A stretch of 64,000 nucleotides of DNA, taken from assembly GCA_029027985.1 (NCBI GenBank), contig CP119076.1, forward strand, positions 1,984,001 to 2,048,000, in the 5' to 3' direction. This document shows, in pieces, positions 21,179-31,900 of the stretch; positions within the stretch are counted from its first letter, which is position 1, and each line of letters starts with the position of its first letter. A program made the translations under genes and the position numbers. Origin of the DNA: Klebsiella aerogenes. GTDB taxonomy: Bacteria; Pseudomonadota; Gammaproteobacteria; Enterobacterales; Enterobacteriaceae. The notes under the pieces are model-generated. The model saw only the letters and a list, made by a program, of their open reading frames with translations. It was not told the DNA's origin and searched no databases.

Positions 21179-21859
21179 GTGTTAACTCGTGATTTCTTAA
21201 TGAATGCGGATTGTAAGACGGCGTTTGGCGCGATTGAGGAATCGCTGCTCTGGTCCGCAGAGCAACGGGCCGCCTCGCTGGCGGCAACCCTGGCCTGCCG
21301 TCCGGATAGCGGCTCGGTGTGGATCTTCGGCTATGGTTCGCTGATGTGGAACCCGGCGCTGGAGTACCGCGAATCCTGTACCGGCACCTTGCCGGGCTGG
21401 CATCGCGCTTTTTGTCTGCGCCTGACTGCCGGTCGCGGCAGTGCTTGCCAACCGGGCAGGATGCTGGCGCTGAAAGAGGGCGGGCGTACCACCGGCGTAG
21501 CCTACCGGCTGCCGGACGAGACGCTGGAACAGGAACTGACCCTGCTGTGGAAGCGGGAAATGATCACCGGTTGCTATTTGCCGACCTGGTGCTGCCTCGA
21601 ACTCGACGATGGGCGCACGGTCAACGCGCTGGTGTTTATTATGGATCCCCGTCATCCATTGTATGAATCCGATACCAGCGCGCAGACTATCGCGCCGCTG
21701 ATCGCCAGCGCCAGTGGGCCGCTTGGCACCAATGCGCAATATCTTTTTTCGCTGGATCAGGAGCTGCGTAAGCTTGGCATGCGCGACGCCGGTCTTGACG
21801 ATCTGATTACTCAGGTGCGGCATCTGGTAGGGGAATCCAGCCAACCCGGGCTGGCATAA
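21179..21859 (+). CDS. chaC: Glutathione-specific gamma-glutamylcyclotransferase ChaC
   Basis: Degrades glutathione to 5-oxoproline and Cys-Gly; cytoplasmic. The 226-residue protein has the substrate-binding loop WIFGYGSLMWNP (about residues 43-54), LKEGGRTTGVAYRLP with the expected catalytic acid region downstream, and MITGCYLPTWC. The GTG start at 21179 follows GGAGG at 9-nt spacing and gives LTRDFLMNADCKTAFGAIEE, as in E. coli. It is divergent from chaA and ends at a bidirectional hairpin. Confidence 0.95.
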   Translation: MLTRDFLMNADCKTAFGAIEESLLWSAEQRAASLAATLACRPDSGSVWIFGYGSLMWNPALEYRESCTGTLPGWHRAFCLRLTAGRGSACQPGRMLALKEGGRTTGVAYRLPDETLEQELTLLWKREMITGCYLPTWCCLELDDGRTVNALVFIMDPRHPLYESDTSAQTIAPLIASASGPLGTNAQYLFSLDQELRKLGMRDAGLDDLITQVRHLVGESSQPGLA

Positions 21860-21882
21860 AAACGCCCGGGCTACCGGGCGTG
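21858..21882. terminator. Bidirectional terminator between chaC and the DUF1883-like gene
   Basis: 8-bp perfect stem ACGCCCGG/CCGGGCGT (21862-21869 with 21874-21881) immediately after the chaC stop. On the minus strand it is followed by TTTTTAT, so it best serves the minus-strand gene. Confidence 0.75.
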
Positions 21883-21887
21883 GCAAA

Positions 21888-22136
21888 TCAGGCAGGGACG
21901 TAGCTAATGGAGTGTTCCAGCGACTGGCTGTGGCTGTCGATGAGCACGTTCCAGGTGCCGCTGTAGGGCACGGTCAGATAAGCGTTGTCCCTGTCCTGCA
22001 CGCTCAAAATATCCGCGTGGCTGTCGCCAGCGGCCTTGGCGCTCATTAAGTGAATATGACAGCGCTCGGAACAGCGCACCACCAGCGTATCACCGCCGAA
22101 TAACGTCAAACTTGCTTTTACCATTGCCATTTTCAT
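21888..22136 (-). CDS. DUF1883-like small protein
   Basis: Product of 82 residues with no signal peptide or membrane segment, probably cytoplasmic and beta-rich. The stretch LTVPYSGTWNVLIDSHS near the C-terminus resembles the PHSGHWxVVIDLGG signature that I associate with DUF1883; this is recalled, not searched. The function is unknown. It is a single gene convergent with chaC, sharing a terminator. Confidence 0.65.
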   Translation of the reverse strand: MKMAMVKASLTLFGGDTLVVRCSERCHIHLMSAKAAGDSHADILSVQDRDNAYLTVPYSGTWNVLIDSHSQSLEHSISYVPA

Positions 22137-22357
22137 ACCCCGTTTCTGTCTCTGAATACATCATCCTGCGCGTGATATTGTTCACACTTTGCTCGTTGCA
22201 TAACACCAAAGGGGGAGCCTGCGGATGATGATTTCGATCAACAAAATGGATAACGATTAAACAAAAATGACAATCGTCCTGAAAGCATTTAGCTGGCGTA
22301 CTTTTGCATTAGTAAAGGCCGCCAGACTGACATTTAATCCCGCTCGCGGGAGCTAAC

Positions 22358-22711
22358 TCAGAAGGTTAGCACTTTCTCTGCCGCCAGCGTCCACTGCGCC
22401 AGCTCAACCAGCGTTCCTACCTCTACGCCATCCACCAGCGGCAAATGGGTGATCCCTCGGCCATCGGTGCAGGTCTTGCACAGCTTCACCGGCACATTCT
22501 GCGCGGTGAGGATTTCCAGCATCTGCTGAATATTGTAGCCTTCCGCCGGTTTTTGCCCGCGCAGGCCGGCGGTCACCGCATCGGACATTAAAAACAGCTT
22601 CAGGTCGAGGTCCGACGCCTGTTCGCGCAGGGCGATAGCCAGACGCAGGCTATTAAACAGGGATTCACTGCCGTAAGCAGCACCGTTGGCGACAATCACA
22701 ATACGTTGCAT
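22358..22711 (-). CDS. ychN: DsrE-family protein YchN
   Basis: Cytoplasmic protein of 117 residues with the DsrE/DsrF-like fold; E. coli YchN forms a homohexamer. Visible are IVIVANGAAYGSES, LFLMSDAVTAGL and the conserved Cys pair region KLCKTCTDGRG, likely a sulfur- or redox-active site. The cellular role is not known. It is monocistronic, with a 341-bp gap to ychO. Confidence 0.93.
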   Translation of the reverse strand: MQRIVIVANGAAYGSESLFNSLRLAIALREQASDLDLKLFLMSDAVTAGLRGQKPAEGYNIQQMLEILTAQNVPVKLCKTCTDGRGITHLPLVDGVEVGTLVELAQWTLAAEKVLTF

Positions 22712-23052
22712 AAAGACTCCTTTTATAAGGCATGGTTATTGCTTAACTCTGCCTGAAGACGGAATTCGGGAAGGGGTATGAATAATACGACTGGCATGAC
22801 GCCTGAGGCAATCGGCTGATTTCATTATGCGCGTCAATGGCAAAAACCACCGTTGAATGACCACACATCGCCGGGCGCATGGTACAGAGCTGGTGGCGAG
22901 CAATTCCAGGACGCAGGTTTGAGGTGATGGGGAAATAAATGCCACCAGCTTCAGTATATTCCTGGAATTATCCGGAGGGCTGCGGGGAAGGGCAAAAGAC
23001 GTTAAACTAACGCGATGCTATTATTCCCCGTGAGTTTACGTTAATCCGTTCG
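22712..23052. other. 341-bp divergent gap between ychN and ychO
   Basis: It should hold both promoters. A 69-codon minus-strand frame at 22736-22945 lacks a ribosome site and any recognisable feature, so it is not called. Confidence 0.45.
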
Positions 23053-24429
23053 ATGCCTTTGCTGTCCCGCGTGACCCCATCATTAATGCTCCTCCTGCTG
23101 CTGACAGGCGCTCCCGCTTATGCGCTAATCACTAACGATAGCCAAACTTCGCCGCCAACCGCGCTGCCCGATCTGGGGATCGCGCCGCAGGTCGACGACG
23201 ATGCGAAACATTTCGCTGAGGTAGCGAAGACATTCGGTGAAGCCAGTATGAGCGATAACGGGCTGACCACCGGCGAACAGGCGCGAATGTTCGCCATCGG
23301 TAAAATTGGCAATGAGTTCAGCCATCAGCTGGAAAGCTGGTTGTCGCCGTGGGGCAATGCCAATATCGACCTGCTGGTGGATAAAGAAGGCAACTTCACC
23401 GGCAGCAAGGGCAGTTGGTTTGTGCCGTTGCAGGACAATGACCATTACCTGACCTGGAATCAGTATTCGGTCACCCGGCGTGAGAACGATATGGTGGGGA
23501 ATATTGGTCTGGGGCAGCGCTGGCGGGTCGGCAGTTGGCTGCTTGGTTATAACTCGTTTTACGACAAAGTGCTCAGCGAAAGCCTGGCGCGCGGCAGCGT
23601 CGGTGCGGAGGCCTGGGGCGAATACCTGCGGCTGTCGGCGAATTACTACCATCCGCTTGGCGACTGGCAACTGCGGGAAAACCAGACGCAGGAGCAACGG
23701 ATGGCGGTGGGCTATGATGTTACCGCCCAGGCGCGGTTGCCGTTTTATCAGCACATCAACACCAGCGTCAGCGTCGAGCAATACTTCGGCGATAGCGTCG
23801 ACCTTTTTCATTCTGGTACTGGTTACCACAACCCGGTGGCGGTCTCGGTAGGGCTGAATTACACCCCAGTGCCGCTGGTCACGGTGACCGCAAAACATAA
23901 ACAGGGTGAAAATGGCGTCAGTCAGAATAATGTCGGCCTGAAACTTAACTATCGTTTCGGGGTACCGTTGAAACAGCAACTGGCGGCGGATGAGGTGGCT
24001 ATCAGCAATTCGCTGCGCGGCAGCCGCTACGATAGCCCGGAACGCGATAATTTGCCGGTGGTGGAGTATCGCCAGCGTAAGAATCTGACCGCGTATCTGG
24101 CAACGCCGCCATGGGATCTGCAGTCCGGGGAAACGGTACAGCTGAAGCTGCAAATTAATAGCCTGAACGGGATTAAATCGCTGCACTGGCAGGGCGATAC
24201 TCAGGTGCTAAGCCTGACGCCGCCGGTTAATGCTGACAGCCCGGATGGCTGGAGCGTGATTATGCCGGTATGGAATAGCGAACCAGGCGCGGTGAATCGC
24301 TGGCATTTGTCGGTGGTGGTTGAGGATAAATCGGGTCAGCGCGTCTCTTCCAATGAGATCGCACTGGCGCTGACCGAGCCGCTGGTCATGTTTACGGCTC
24401 CAGGCGTCTCCTGGACGGCGTCGCCTTAG
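23053..24429 (+). CDS. ychO: Invasin/intimin-like outer-membrane protein YchO
   Basis: Inverse-autotransporter-type protein of 458 residues. A signal peptide (about 1-25, ending APAYA) is followed by the intimin-type beta-barrel domain (about 80-310, with repeated aromatic strands such as [18 protein letters not shown] and [21 protein letters not shown]) and one Ig-like domain (about 335-455). It lacks the long adhesive passenger of true invasins, so adhesion is only possible. It ends overlapping by four bases the convergent narL gene. Confidence 0.9.
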   Translation: MPLLSRVTPSLMLLLLLTGAPAYALITNDSQTSPPTALPDLGIAPQVDDDAKHFAEVAKTFGEASMSDNGLTTGEQARMFAIGKIGNEFSHQLESWLSPWGNANIDLLVDKEGNFTGSKGSWFVPLQDNDHYLTWNQYSVTRRENDMVGNIGLGQRWRVGSWLLGYNSFYDKVLSESLARGSVGAEAWGEYLRLSANYYHPLGDWQLRENQTQEQRMAVGYDVTAQARLPFYQHINTSVSVEQYFGDSVDLFHSGTGYHNPVAVSVGLNYTPVPLVTVTAKHKQGENGVSQNNVGLKLNYRFGVPLKQQLAADEVAISNSLRGSRYDSPERDNLPVVEYRQRKNLTAYLATPPWDLQSGETVQLKLQINSLNGIKSLHWQGDTQVLSLTPPVNADSPDGWSVIMPVWNSEPGAVNRWHLSVVVEDKSGQRVSSNEIALALTEPLVMFTAPGVSWTASP

Positions 24430-25076
24430 AAGATGCGTTCCTGGTGAACCCAGACGGCGGCTTCAACGCGTGACTTCAGCTTCATTTTCTTCAGCATGTG
24501 TTTCACGTGTACTTTTACGGTGCTTTCGGTGATATCCAGACGGCGGGCGATCATTTTGTTCGGCAGCCCCTGGGCAATCAGCTTCAGAATATCGCGCTCG
24601 CGCGGCGTCAACTGGCTGATGTCGCGATCGGACGTCGCGCGGTTGGCGCGCAGGCTGGCGGCCAGTACCGGCGTTAACGCTTCGCTTAATACCATTTCGC
24701 CCGCAGCGGCCTGTTGCAGCGCCTTCAGCAAATCTTCTGGCTCCATGTCTTTCAACAGATAACCATCGGCGCCGCGTTTCAGCGCGGTGACCACGTCCTC
24801 TTCATGATTGGAAACGCTGAATACGACCACACGGCCGGAGAGCGATTTCTCGCGCAGCTTATCGAGCGTTTCCAGACCGTTCATGCCCGGCATATTAAGA
24901 TCCAGCAAAATCAGGTCCGGATCCAGCGCTTCCGCCAGTTCGATACCTTGTTCGCCGTTGCTGGCTTCGCCGATAACCTGAATGTCCGGCGCCATGCTAA
25001 TCAGTTGTTTTACGCCAGTGCGTAGCATGGGATGATCATCAATGAGCAGGATGGTTGCCCGTTCCTGTTGACTCAT
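24426..25076 (-). CDS. narL: Nitrate/nitrite response regulator NarL
   Basis: DNA-binding response regulator of 216 residues that activates narGHJI and narK and represses fermentative genes in nitrate. The receiver domain (about 1-125) has the phosphoacceptor Asp59 in [13 protein letters not shown]; the C-terminal LuxR-type helix-turn-helix (about 150-210) reads [15 protein letters not shown] and [22 protein letters not shown]. It lies 10 bp after narX on the same strand. Confidence 0.98.
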   Translation of the reverse strand: MSQQERATILLIDDHPMLRTGVKQLISMAPDIQVIGEASNGEQGIELAEALDPDLILLDLNMPGMNGLETLDKLREKSLSGRVVVFSVSNHEEDVVTALKRGADGYLLKDMEPEDLLKALQQAAAGEMVLSEALTPVLAASLRANRATSDRDISQLTPRERDILKLIAQGLPNKMIARRLDITESTVKVHVKHMLKKMKLKSRVEAAVWVHQERIF

Positions 25077-25086
25077 AAGGGTCTCC

Positions 25087-26865
25087 TTATTGGATTGAAA
25101 ACGATTTTTCCGGAATAAAAGTCACCACGACTTCGGTACCGCCGATTTCCCGGCGGCGCACCTGGCAGTCGCCGCGCAAACTTTGCGCGCGATCCCGCAT
25201 GATAATTAAACCGTAATGGTTACTACGTTCCGCGTGGTCCGGGACGCCGCGGCCGTTATCGGCGACGACTAAACGTACCTGATTATCGCGTTGTGACACT
25301 GTCACGATTACTTCCGTCGCGTTGGCGTGCTTCAACGCATTGCTTAACGCCTCGCGGGCGATCTGCAGCAGGTGAATGGCCTGATGCGACGGGACAAAAC
25401 GCGGCGGCAACTGGTAATCCAGTTGCACCGTGAAGCCAAAGTGGGCGCTGTACTCCTGACAGCTCGCCTCCAGCGCCGGGCGCAGGCCCGCTTCGGTTAG
25501 CTGCAGGCGGAAAGTCGTTAATAGCTCCCGTAGCTGCGCCCATGAGGTATTGAGCTCGTTGCGGATTTGCCCCAGCAGTTGGCGGCTTTCATCCGGCAGA
25601 CTGTCGCCCTGCATCTGCAGGCAGCTCACCTGCATCTTCATGCAGGAGAGCGACTGGGCGATGGAATCGTGCAGCTCGCGCGCAATGGTGGCGCGCTCTT
25701 CCATCACGATCAGCTGCTGTTGTTTTTCCTGATGGCGATCCAGCGCCAGAGTGCTGGTCAGCTGTTCAACCAGCGTGTCAACCAACTGCTGCTGATCGTG
25801 GCTCAGGTGGCAGCCAACCGGCAGCGTCGCCAGCAGAATGCCGTACTGATTATGCGCGTCTGACAGCCGCCACTTCAGCGTAGTGCCGCCATCCGGCAGC
25901 GGCGGCAGGTCGCGCGGACACAGATAGCAGCCTTTATCATCGCACTCGATATTGGAGTGGCAGGCAAACTCCTGATGATTGTCTTCATCTTCCAGATCAT
26001 AGACCCGCACTTCAATGTCGCGTAGCAGCGTTAGCCCCTGCAGGCCGTTGAGTACTGGCGAAATGCGTTCGCAGAGCGGGGCGCTGGAATGCAGGCGGCG
26101 GTTAGCTTGCCATAAAAAAGCCAGAATTTCGTTTTTCTGTTCAAGACCGGCGGTTTTTTCCTGCACCCGGCGCTCCAGTACCGAGTAGCTTTCCGCCAGC
26201 TCTTCCGACATATTGTTCAGCGCCATGCCGAGGGTCGCCATTTCGTTGCGTCCGCTAATGCGCGCGCGCTGGGTAAAATCGCGCTGGCTCACCGCCCGCG
26301 CCATGTCCAGCAGTTGTTTCCACGGCCGCAGCAGACGAGCGCGCAGCCAGATAATGGTAAAAATCAGCAGTAACGCCATACCGATGGCGAGGATACGATG
26401 GATCCACACTACCCGTTCGATACGCTGTTCGGTGGTATGGTCGAAAGCGGTGACTAATTGGTCGATACGGTCGACAAAATCGGCCACATCCTGCGCGACG
26501 TCTTCCTGCTTAACCGCATGTTTCAGGCCTGGCCCCAGCTCCAGCTGCCAGTATTGCTGCAATGCTTTGAGCTGCACTTCCTGGCCATCGCGGCGCGCGG
26601 AAGATTGCAGTTCCGGACTGAAGACGGTCGCGGTCATCTGATGGATCAACTTTTGATCTTTTTCAGTCAGCGGTATAGCCGCCAGCAGACGGTAGCTCTG
26701 CATGCGCAGCGACCCGGCCTTGTTGATGGCGTGCGCGCTGCCTTGCACGCCGTGTACCAGACGTGCGGATATCGCCATGCCGGCCACGCCGATAATGGTG
26801 GCGAGTAGCACGATTAACGCCAGTTGATTGACCAACGTTAGCGGGGTAAAAAGACGTTTTAACAT
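25087..26865 (-). CDS. narX: Nitrate/nitrite sensor histidine kinase NarX
   Basis: Membrane sensor kinase of 592 aa that phosphorylates NarL (and NarP) on binding nitrate or nitrite. Two transmembrane helices (about residues 14-34 and 150-172) flank the periplasmic ligand domain, whose P-box is seen in [25 protein letters not shown] linker and a GAF-like region follow, with Cys residues in [15 protein letters not shown], then the HisKA_3 phosphoacceptor in [15 protein letters not shown] and the ATPase [10 protein letters not shown]. It is divergent from narK. Confidence 0.97.
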   Translation of the reverse strand: MLKRLFTPLTLVNQLALIVLLATIIGVAGMAISARLVHGVQGSAHAINKAGSLRMQSYRLLAAIPLTEKDQKLIHQMTATVFSPELQSSARRDGQEVQLKALQQYWQLELGPGLKHAVKQEDVAQDVADFVDRIDQLVTAFDHTTEQRIERVVWIHRILAIGMALLLIFTIIWLRARLLRPWKQLLDMARAVSQRDFTQRARISGRNEMATLGMALNNMSEELAESYSVLERRVQEKTAGLEQKNEILAFLWQANRRLHSSAPLCERISPVLNGLQGLTLLRDIEVRVYDLEDEDNHQEFACHSNIECDDKGCYLCPRDLPPLPDGGTTLKWRLSDAHNQYGILLATLPVGCHLSHDQQQLVDTLVEQLTSTLALDRHQEKQQQLIVMEERATIARELHDSIAQSLSCMKMQVSCLQMQGDSLPDESRQLLGQIRNELNTSWAQLRELLTTFRLQLTEAGLRPALEASCQEYSAHFGFTVQLDYQLPPRFVPSHQAIHLLQIAREALSNALKHANATEVIVTVSQRDNQVRLVVADNGRGVPDHAERSNHYGLIIMRDRAQSLRGDCQVRRREIGGTEVVVTFIPEKSFSIQ

Positions 26866-26887
26866 GAATGCGTGGCTCCTGACCGGT

Positions 26888-26959
26888 TACCTCTCCGGGA
26901 GTGGCGCTTATTCTCGGACATCCCCTGGAGTATACCCATACCCCTAAAGGATTACCCCT
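26888..26959. promoter_or_regulatory. Cluster of NarL heptamers in the narX-narK gap
   Basis: Four matches to the NarL consensus TACYYMT occur on one strand at 26888-26894, 26933-26939, 26939-26945 and 26953-26959. They lie about 190-260 bp upstream of the predicted narK start, like the distal NarL sites of E. coli narK. The 310-bp gap (26866-27175) holds no gene. Confidence 0.65.
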
Positions 26960-27101
26960 TAATTGTCGGTGGTAGGTAGTGTGGTGGTGGGGGTTGGATG
27001 AAACCCGGCAGTCACGTGAAAAACCACACTTTTTTTCTCATAATTATCTACTCACTTTGGGGCATGTTTTTTTTTTAAACAAATTGGCCCGCGCTTTTCC
27101 T

Positions 27102-27115
27102 TTGATTTATATCAA
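27102..27115 (+). promoter_or_regulatory. FNR site of the narK promoter
   Basis: TTGATTTATATCAA is a perfect FNR palindrome (TTGAT-N4-ATCAA). A transcript starting near 27150 would place it at -41.5, as in E. coli narK. Confidence 0.88.
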
Positions 27116-27175
27116 CTTACTACCTTGAGCAACCCCTAAGGTAGCGACAGGAAATATGAATAATCAGAGGTATCT

Positions 27176-28564
27176 ATGAGTCACTCTTCAATCCCGGAGA
27201 AGGCTAACAGCTCAGTCATCACTGACTGGCGTCCTGAAGATCCTGAGTTTTGGCAACAGCGCGGTCACCCTGTGGCAAGCCGCAATTTATGGATCTCCGT
27301 TCCCTGTCTTTTACTGGCTTTCTGCGTCTGGATGTTGTTCAGCGCCGTTGCCGTCAACCTCAATAAAGTGGGTTTTCAGTTTACAACCGATCAGCTGTTT
27401 ATGTTGACCGCGCTGCCGGCGCTGTCTGGCGCGCTGCTGCGCGTACCTTACGCTTTCATGGTTCCGCTGTTTGGCGGCCGTCGCTGGACGGCATTTAGTA
27501 CCGGTATCATGATTATTCCGTGCGTGTGGCTGGGTTTTGCTGTACAGGATACCTCTACACCGTTTAGCGTCTTTGTGATTATCTCTCTGCTGTGCGGCTT
27601 CGCCGGCGCCAACTTCGCCTCCAGTATGGCCAACATCAGCTTCTTCTTCCCGAAAGAAAAGCAGGGTGGCGCGCTGGGTATCAACGGCGGCCTCGGCAAC
27701 ATGGGCGTCAGCGTCATGCAGCTGGTTGCTCCGTTGGTGGTATCGCTCTCTCTCTTCGCCGTCTTTGGTGGTACGGGGAGCGAGCAGCCGGATGGCTCAA
27801 TGCTGTATCTGGAAAACGCCGCGTGGGTCTGGGTACCGTTCCTGATTATTTTCACCCTGGCGGCATGGTTCTTCATGAACGACCTGTCGGCCTCTAAAGC
27901 GTCGCTGAGCGAGCAACTGCCGGTTCTTAAACGTCTGCATCTGTGGATTATGGCGCTGCTGTATCTGGCGACCTTCGGCTCCTTCATCGGTTTCTCCGCC
28001 GGGTTTGCGATGCTGTCGAAAACCCAGTTCCCGGACGTACAGATCCTGCACTACGCCTTCTTTGGCCCGTTCATTGGTGCACTGGCGCGCTCGATGGGCG
28101 GCGCGATCTCCGACCGTTTGGGCGGTACCCGCGTCACGCTGGTGAATTTCGTGGTGATGGCTATCTTCTGCGCGCTGTTGTTCCTGACCTTGCCGACGAA
28201 CGGCCAGGGCGGCAACTTTATCGCCTTCTTCGCGGTATTCATGGTGCTGTTCCTGACGGCCGGGTTGGGTAGCGCCTCTACCTTCCAGATGATTTCCGTT
28301 ATCTTCCGTAAACTGACTATGGATCGCGTAAAAGCACAGGGCGGTAGCGAAGCGCAGGCGATGCGCGAAGCGGCAACGGACACGGCGGCGGCGCTGGGCT
28401 TTATTTCGGCGATTGGCGCGATCGGCGGCTTCTTTATCCCGAAAGCGTTCGGTATCTCGCTGGATCTGACCGGTTCTCCGGCCGGGGCGATGAAAGTGTT
28501 CCTCGTCTTCTATATTGCCTGTGTGGTGATCACCTGGGCAGTGTACGGCCGCAAACAGAAATAA
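27176..28564 (+). CDS. narK: Nitrate/nitrite antiporter NarK
   Basis: Inner-membrane MFS transporter of 462 residues that exchanges nitrate for nitrite during anaerobic respiration. Twelve transmembrane helices are predictable, with the nitrate signatures GFAGANFASSMANISFFFPKEKQGGALGINGG (helix 5) and GLGSASTFQMISVIF (helix 11), and the substrate-binding Arg in ALLRVPYAFMVP. It is divergent from narX and precedes narGHJI; FNR and NarL sites lie upstream and a terminator follows. Confidence 0.98.
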   Translation: MSHSSIPEKANSSVITDWRPEDPEFWQQRGHPVASRNLWISVPCLLLAFCVWMLFSAVAVNLNKVGFQFTTDQLFMLTALPALSGALLRVPYAFMVPLFGGRRWTAFSTGIMIIPCVWLGFAVQDTSTPFSVFVIISLLCGFAGANFASSMANISFFFPKEKQGGALGINGGLGNMGVSVMQLVAPLVVSLSLFAVFGGTGSEQPDGSMLYLENAAWVWVPFLIIFTLAAWFFMNDLSASKASLSEQLPVLKRLHLWIMALLYLATFGSFIGFSAGFAMLSKTQFPDVQILHYAFFGPFIGALARSMGGAISDRLGGTRVTLVNFVVMAIFCALLFLTLPTNGQGGNFIAFFAVFMVLFLTAGLGSASTFQMISVIFRKLTMDRVKAQGGSEAQAMREAATDTAAALGFISAIGAIGGFFIPKAFGISLDLTGSPAGAMKVFLVFYIACVVITWAVYGRKQK

Positions 28565-28588
28565 GTTCATCCTTAATGGTAAGCAGAA

Positions 28589-28616
28589 GGGCGCACTCAA
28601 TGTTGCGCCCTTTTTT
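28589..28616 (+). terminator. Terminator of narK
   Basis: Stem GGGCGCA/TGCGCCC (28589-28595 with 28604-28610), 8-nt loop, six T residues. Confidence 0.9.
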
Positions 28617-28847
28617 ATGGCTTTTTATTAGTTACAACATACTTTTTAAGTAAACAATGTAATTGAATTCACGGAAATATCTGTCGGCAAGGGTATCTAC
28701 CACTTAATACCTAAGCGCGGTGTAATCCCCGGTTTATTTTAACATTTGTTTTAAATAATCCTTATAAAACAAATAGATGAAAAATAAGAATTGATACTAC
28801 TTTGGTGGTATTGGTGGGTTAAGTGCGGATTTATAAGGTATTTCGGA

Positions 28848-28861
28848 TTGATCGCCATCAA
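28848..28861 (+). promoter_or_regulatory. FNR site of the narGHJI promoter
   Basis: TTGATCGCCATCAA is a perfect TTGAT-N4-ATCAA FNR palindrome centred at 28854.5. It predicts a transcript start near 28896, with CTATTT at 28882-28887 as a weak -10 box. Confidence 0.88.
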
Positions 28862-28953
28862 TTCTCCTCTTCTTACATAGCGCTATTTTCGCTGCAAATC
28901 CAGCAATGTCGATTTATCAGAGAGCCGCCAGGCTCCATATCAGGAGAAACCCG

Positions 28954-31900
28954 ATGAGTAAATTTCTGGACCGGTTTCGCTACTTCAAACAGAAGGGTGA
29001 AACCTTTGCCGATGGGCACGGCCAGCTTCTTAAAACCAACCGGGATTGGGAGGATGGATACCGCCAGCGTTGGCAGCATGACAAAATCGTGCGTTCCACT
29101 CACGGTGTAAACTGTACCGGCTCATGCAGCTGGAAAATTTATGTCAAAAATGGTCTCGTCACCTGGGAAACCCAGCAGACGGACTATCCGCGTACCCGCC
29201 CGGACTTGCCGAACCACGAACCGCGTGGCTGCCCGCGCGGCGCCAGCTACTCCTGGTATCTGTACAGCGCTAACCGCCTGAAATACCCACTGATGCGCAA
29301 GCGTCTGATGAAGATGTGGCGTGAAGCAAAAGTCCAGCACAGCGATCCGGTTGATGCCTGGGCTTCAATTATTGAAGATGCCGATAAAGCCAAAAGCTTC
29401 AAGCAAGCCCGCGGTCGCGGCGGTTTTGTCCGCTCCTCCTGGAAAGAAGTCAACGAGCTGATTGCCGCTTCTAACGTCTATACCGTGAAAACGTACGGCC
29501 CGGACCGCGTGGCCGGCTTCTCGCCGATCCCGGCGATGTCGATGGTCTCCTACGCTTCTGGCGCGCGTTATCTGTCGCTGATCGGTGGCACCTGCCTGAG
29601 CTTCTACGACTGGTACTGCGACCTGCCGCCAGCGTCGCCGATGACCTGGGGTGAACAGACCGACGTTCCTGAATCCGCCGACTGGTACAACTCCAGCTAT
29701 ATCATCGCCTGGGGCTCCAACGTTCCGCAGACCCGTACCCCGGATGCGCACTTCTTTACTGAAGTTCGTTATAAGGGAACCAAAACGGTGGCGATTACCC
29801 CGGACTACGCTGAAATCGCCAAGCTGTGCGATCTGTGGCTGGCGCCGAAACAGGGTACCGATGCCGCGATGGCGCTGGCGATGGGCCACGTCATGCTGCG
29901 TGAGTTCCACCTCGATAAACCGAGCCAGTATTTCACCGATTATGTGCGTCGCTATACCGACATGCCAATGCTGGTGACACTTGAGGAGCGTGACGGCTAC
30001 TATGCCGCTGGCCGTATGCTGCGCGCTTCCGACCTGGTTGACTCCCTGGGCCAGGAACAGAATCCGGAATGGAAAACCGTCGCCTTTGACGAGAAGGGCG
30101 AAATGACCGTGCCGAACGGCTCACTGGGCTTCCGCTGGGGTGACAAAGGGAAATGGAACCTCGAACAGCGCGATGGTAAAACCGGTGATGAAATTGAGCT
30201 GCGCCTGAGCCTGCTTGGCAGCCATGACGATATCGCCAATGTCGGTTTCCCGTACTTCGGCGGCGAAGGTTCCGAGCACTTCAACAAAGTTGACCTCGAA
30301 AACATCCTGCTGCACAAACTGCCGGTGAAACGCCTGCAGTTGGCCGATGGTTCTACCGCGCTGGTGACCACCGTTTATGATCTGACCATGGCTAACTACG
30401 GTCTGGAACGCGGTCTGAACGATGAAAACTGCGCGACCAGCTACGATGATGTGAAGGCGTACTCCCCGGCCTGGGCTGAGAAGATCACCGGCGTATCCCG
30501 CGCGCACATCATCCGCACTGCACGCGAATTTGCCGATAACGCCGATAAAACGCACGGTCGTTCGATGATTATCGTCGGCGCAGGCCTGAACCACTGGTTC
30601 CACCTCGACATGAACTACCGCGGGCTGATCAATATGCTGGTCTTCTGTGGCTGCGTCGGTCAGAGCGGCGGCGGTTGGGCGCACTACGTTGGCCAGGAAA
30701 AACTGCGTCCGCAGACCGGCTGGCAGCCGCTGGCGTTCGGTCTTGACTGGCAGCGTCCGGCACGCCACATGAACAGTACGTCATACTTCTATAACCACTC
30801 CAGCCAGTGGCGCTATGAAACCGTTACCGCGCAGGAACTGCTGTCGCCGATGGCGGATAAATCCCGCTACAGCGGACACCTGATCGACTTCAACGTACGC
30901 GCAGAGCGTATGGGCTGGCTGCCGTCGGCGCCGCAGTTAGGCGTGAACCCGCTGCGTATCGCGGAAGCAGCGAAGAAAGCTGGTATGACCCCGGTCGATT
31001 ACACCGTGAAGTCGCTGAAAGAAGGTTCTATTCGTTTTGCGGCCGAACAGCCGGAAAACGGTAAAAACCATCCGCGTAACCTGTTTATCTGGCGTTCCAA
31101 CCTGCTGGGCTCTTCCGGTAAAGGCCATGAATACATGCTCAAGTACCTGCTGGGTACCGAGAATGGCATTCAGGGCAAAGACCTTGGCAAGCAGGGCGGC
31201 GTGAAGCCGGAAGAAGTCGAATGGCGGGATAACGGCCTCGATGGCAAGCTGGACCTGGTCGTGACCCTCGACTTCCGTCTGTCGAGCACCTGCCTGTACT
31301 CCGACATCGTGCTGCCGACTGCGACCTGGTACGAAAAAGACGACATGAATACTTCGGATATGCATCCGTTTATTCACCCGCTGTCTGCCGCTGTTGATCC
31401 GGCCTGGGAATCGAAGAGTGACTGGGATATCTATAAAGGTATCGCGAAAAAATTCTCCGAAGTCTGCGTGGGCCACCTCGGCAAAGAAACTGACGTCGTC
31501 ACGCTGCCGATTCAGCACGACTCCGCCGCTGAAATGGCGCAGCCGTTTGATGTTAAAGACTGGAAGAAAGGCGAATGCGAGCTAATCCCGGGCAAAACCG
31601 CACCGCATATTATTCCGGTTGAGCGTGATTATCCGGCGACCTACGAGCGCTTCACCTCGATCGGCCCGCTGCTGGAAACCATCGGCAATGGTGGTAAAGG
31701 CATCGCCTGGAATACCCAGAGCGAAATGGACCTGCTGCGTAAGCTCAACTACACCAAGGCCGAAGGCCCGGCGAAAGGACAGCCGAAGCTGGAAACCGCC
31801 ATTGATGCCGCTGAGATGATCCTCACTCTGGCGCCGGAAACCAACGGCCAGGTGGCGGTGAAGGCGTGGAAAGCGCTGAGCGAAATTACCGGCCGCGAAC

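Larger units (their letters stand above)
28565..28953 (+). promoter_or_regulatory. narK-narG intergenic region with narG promoter
   Basis: After the narK terminator, about 230 bp of AT-rich DNA contains weak NarL-like heptamers around 28690-28720, where upstream NarL and IHF sites are expected. The FNR site and leader follow. No gene is present. Confidence 0.6.

Noticed and set aside
22736-22945. 69-codon minus-strand frame between ychN and ychO
   Set aside because: No ribosome site, signal or conserved motif; lies in a promoter region.
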